Assembly (NCBI GenBank): GCA_002067265.1
Contig: MVQW01000071.1
Location: forward strand, 1 to 6,725
Direction: 5' to 3'
Length of the DNA stretch: 6,725 nt
Source: Methanomethylovorans sp. PtaU1.Bin073
Lineage (GTDB): Archaea; Halobacteriota; Methanosarcinia; Methanosarcinales; Methanosarcinaceae
This document shows, piece by piece, positions 5,062 through 6,725 of this stretch; within the stretch, counting starts at the first letter, position 1; each line of letters starts with the position of its first letter. The translations under genes were made by a program, and so were the position numbers. The notes below the pieces were generated by a model, which saw only the letters and a program-made list of their open reading frames with translations, did no database searches and was not told where the DNA came from.

Positions 5062-6725
5062 ATGACAGTCGATCAAAAGCACAAAAATGAGTATCTTCTG
5101 TCTGGAAGATACGTTTCAGATGTTTTGCCCGAAGGAACTTTCTTTTTTCTTACAAATGGTACTTTTCTTCCAATAGAGTCCCTGAATCTGGATCATTTTT
5201 GTGCATTGAATGAAAACTGTACCATAAGATCTGATGTATTGCCAGACTTAGTTAATGATATCACTTGGCCTTTTGATACAACGATACCTGTAGCAGTGAA
5301 ATGTATAAAGAATGTAATGTCCGGGATTGAAGATTATTCTGAATTAGAATACTCATCTGAGGGACAAGAAGGTGTTCGTTGGTTCTTTATGAAAGTTTTG
5401 CCGATATCTAATAACTGTCCACGCTCTGTATTTGTTTGCAATATAGATATCACAGAGCGTAAGTCTGCAGAAATGGAACTGAGCATACTCAAGAACATGG
5501 CGAAGCAGTCTATGAACAGTATGATCTACCTCGACAGGGAATTTAAAGTACTCTATTTAAATAAAGCTGCAGAAGATCTTTTTGGTTGGAAGTTAGAGGA
5601 GTTGAAAGGAAAATCTCTTGATATTTTAGAAGTAGATTGCCTTGGTGAAGAAGTAAAGTGTAAATTAACAGAAATCTTATTTGAAGCTGGAAGGCATTCC
5701 ATCGAATCTTTGTCAAGAAAAAAAGACGGTACTACCTTTTTTTGTGAACTGGAATTTTCTCCTTTTTATGACGACAATGGAAATGTATGCGGTTTTCTAA
5801 CTTCGCAAAGAGATCTGACTCAAAGAAAACTTGCAGAAGTAACCTTAAGGGAAAGCGAAGAAAAGTTCCAGGCTCTATATGAAAACATTCCCAGCGGAAC
5901 GCTGATCATTGGACAAGACTATGTTATTGAGGATGTAAATCACAAAACCTGCGAGATAACCGGCTATTCAAGAGAAGAACTTGTAGGGCAATTATGCGAT
6001 ATATTGTGTCCGAAAGGATCTATCTCAAAAAAGTGTCCAATATGGGTTGAGGGGCTTAATGGTTTTCAGGGAATGGATACCACTATCAAATGCAAGGATG
6101 GAAGAAAGAATCCTATCCTCAAGAATACGAAAAGAATCAGCATTCACGGTAAACAGTACATCCTTGAGAGCTTTCAGGATATCAATGAACGTAAACAGGC
6201 AGAAGAAGTAATGTTGCATGCAAAGCTGGTAGCTGAGGAGGCCAGCAGGACAAAGTCCGAGTTCCTTGCGAATATGAGCCATGAACTTAGAACCCCTCTT
6301 AATTCGATAATTGGTTTTTCACAAATGTTGCATGAAGGTACATTTGGAGATCTGAATGAAAAACAGGGAAAATATGTTCTTAACGTTTTAAACAGTGGGA
6401 AACATCTGCTGCATCTGATTAATACAATTCTGGATCTTTCGAAGGTAGAAGCAGGAAAAATGGAATTGTACTGTGAACTTTTTTACATCCAAGAGGTATT
6501 GCAAGATTTAAGGATGGTCATATATCCTATGGCAATTAGAAAGAAGATACGATTTGAGATCAATGAGCTTACTAATAATGCACAGATATGTCTTGATAAA
6601 ACCAAGTTCAAACAGATAATGTACAACTTACTCGACAATGCAGTAAAATTCACTCCTTCCGGGGGATTAGTGACACTTACTGTGGAACTTGAGGATAATG
6701 AATTAAGAGCTTCTGTCTCAGATAC
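5062..6725 (+). CDS. Soluble multi-PAS sensor histidine kinase (partial, 554 codons visible)
   Basis: This is a cytoplasmic sensor kinase with no membrane segment, cut by the right edge within the ATPase domain. A divergent PAS-like region at about residues 10-135 ends in the PAC-type tail NIDITERK. A second PAS domain follows at about 142-258 (MIYLDREFKVLYLNKAAEDLFGW), ending DLTQRK. The third, at about 264-380, ends DINERK and carries three cysteines in CDILCPKGSISKKCPI (Cys312, Cys316, Cys325). A short coiled linker leads to the HisKA domain with the phosphorylated His407 in FLANMSHELRTPL. The HATPase N-box (NLLDNAVKFTP) is at 522-532, and the D-box starts at VSD, where the window ends. 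The ATG at 5062 is the first in frame after a TGA at 5056. No receiver domain or response regulator is visible, so the target is unknown. The cysteine PAS suggests redox, metal or ligand sensing, an inference only. Confidence 0.9.
   Translation, partial: MTVDQKHKNEYLLSGRYVSDVLPEGTFFFLTNGTFLPIESLNLDHFCALNENCTIRSDVLPDLVNDITWPFDTTIPVAVKCIKNVMSGIEDYSELEYSSEGQEGVRWFFMKVLPISNNCPRSVFVCNIDITERKSAEMELSILKNMAKQSMNSMIYLDREFKVLYLNKAAEDLFGWKLEELKGKSLDILEVDCLGEEVKCKLTEILFEAGRHSIESLSRKKDGTTFFCELEFSPFYDDNGNVCGFLTSQRDLTQRKLAEVTLRESEEKFQALYENIPSGTLIIGQDYVIEDVNHKTCEITGYSREELVGQLCDILCPKGSISKKCPIWVEGLNGFQGMDTTIKCKDGRKNPILKNTKRISIHGKQYILESFQDINERKQAEEVMLHAKLVAEEASRTKSEFLANMSHELRTPLNSIIGFSQMLHEGTFGDLNEKQGKYVLNVLNSGKHLLHLINTILDLSKVEAGKMELYCELFYIQEVLQDLRMVIYPMAIRKKIRFEINELTNNAQICLDKTKFKQIMYNLLDNAVKFTPSGGLVTLTVELEDNELRASVSD

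Noticed and set aside
6025..6282. Minus-strand ORF of 85 codons
   Set aside because: It is antisense to the PAS-HisKA part of the kinase, whose reading frame is unbroken from 5062 to the window end.
1..6725. CRISPR arrays, tRNA genes, insertion sequences, or a defence or mobile system
   Set aside because: I saw no regularly spaced repeats, cloverleaf-like sequence, transposase motifs or terminal inverted repeats; apart from the small ORF, the genes are ordinary metabolic, regulatory and signalling families.

Overview
The window looks like chromosomal DNA of a methanogenic archaeon, most likely of the Methanosarcinales (Methanosarcina, Methanolobus or Methanococcoides type). This is inferred from the gene families and signals. 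There is an archaeal HTH-ACT amino-acid-metabolism regulator, a geranylgeranyl-reductase-type flavoprotein and a soluble multi-PAS histidine kinase with a cysteine-bearing PAS domain. Promoters are of archaeal TATA-box type, with the predicted transcription start about 25 bases downstream, and leaders are short with Shine-Dalgarno sites matching the archaeal 16S tail. There are no rRNA or tRNA genes, CRISPR arrays, insertion sequences or clear phage genes.

Layout. (1) Positions 1-959, minus strand: the first 319 codons of a DRE-TIM acyl-CoA condensing enzyme (isopropylmalate / homocitrate / Re-citrate synthase family), running off the left edge. (2) Positions 960-1185: a divergent control region with an inverted repeat around a TATA-like core and a repeated TTGCCT motif. 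(3) Positions 1186-1674, plus strand: the HTH-ACT regulator, a natural candidate to control its divergent neighbour. (4) Positions 1667-1728: two hairpins at the convergent junction. (5) Positions 1703-3612, minus strand: a two-gene unit, a HAD-family phosphatase followed by a geranylgeranyl-reductase-like flavoprotein, joined by a 4-base ATGA overlap. (6) Positions 3613-3888: a divergent promoter region and a 46-codon plus-strand ORF with an excellent Shine-Dalgarno site, strong TATA boxes and a structured 3' end. (7) Positions 3928-4872, minus strand: a membrane-anchored alpha/beta hydrolase. (8) Positions 4873-5061: a divergent promoter region. (9) Positions 5062-6725, plus strand: a PAS-PAS-PAS histidine kinase cut by the right edge.

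How the parts may work together. The ACT-domain regulator probably senses an amino acid or related metabolite and controls the 2-oxoacid condensing enzyme beside it. The HAD phosphatase and the flavoprotein are translationally coupled and so probably share a pathway, perhaps in isoprenoid or lipid metabolism. The kinase has no response regulator in view and its signal is unknown. The least expected items are the small ORF at 3748-3888 with its unusual control region, and the promoter pattern it shares with the kinase gene.
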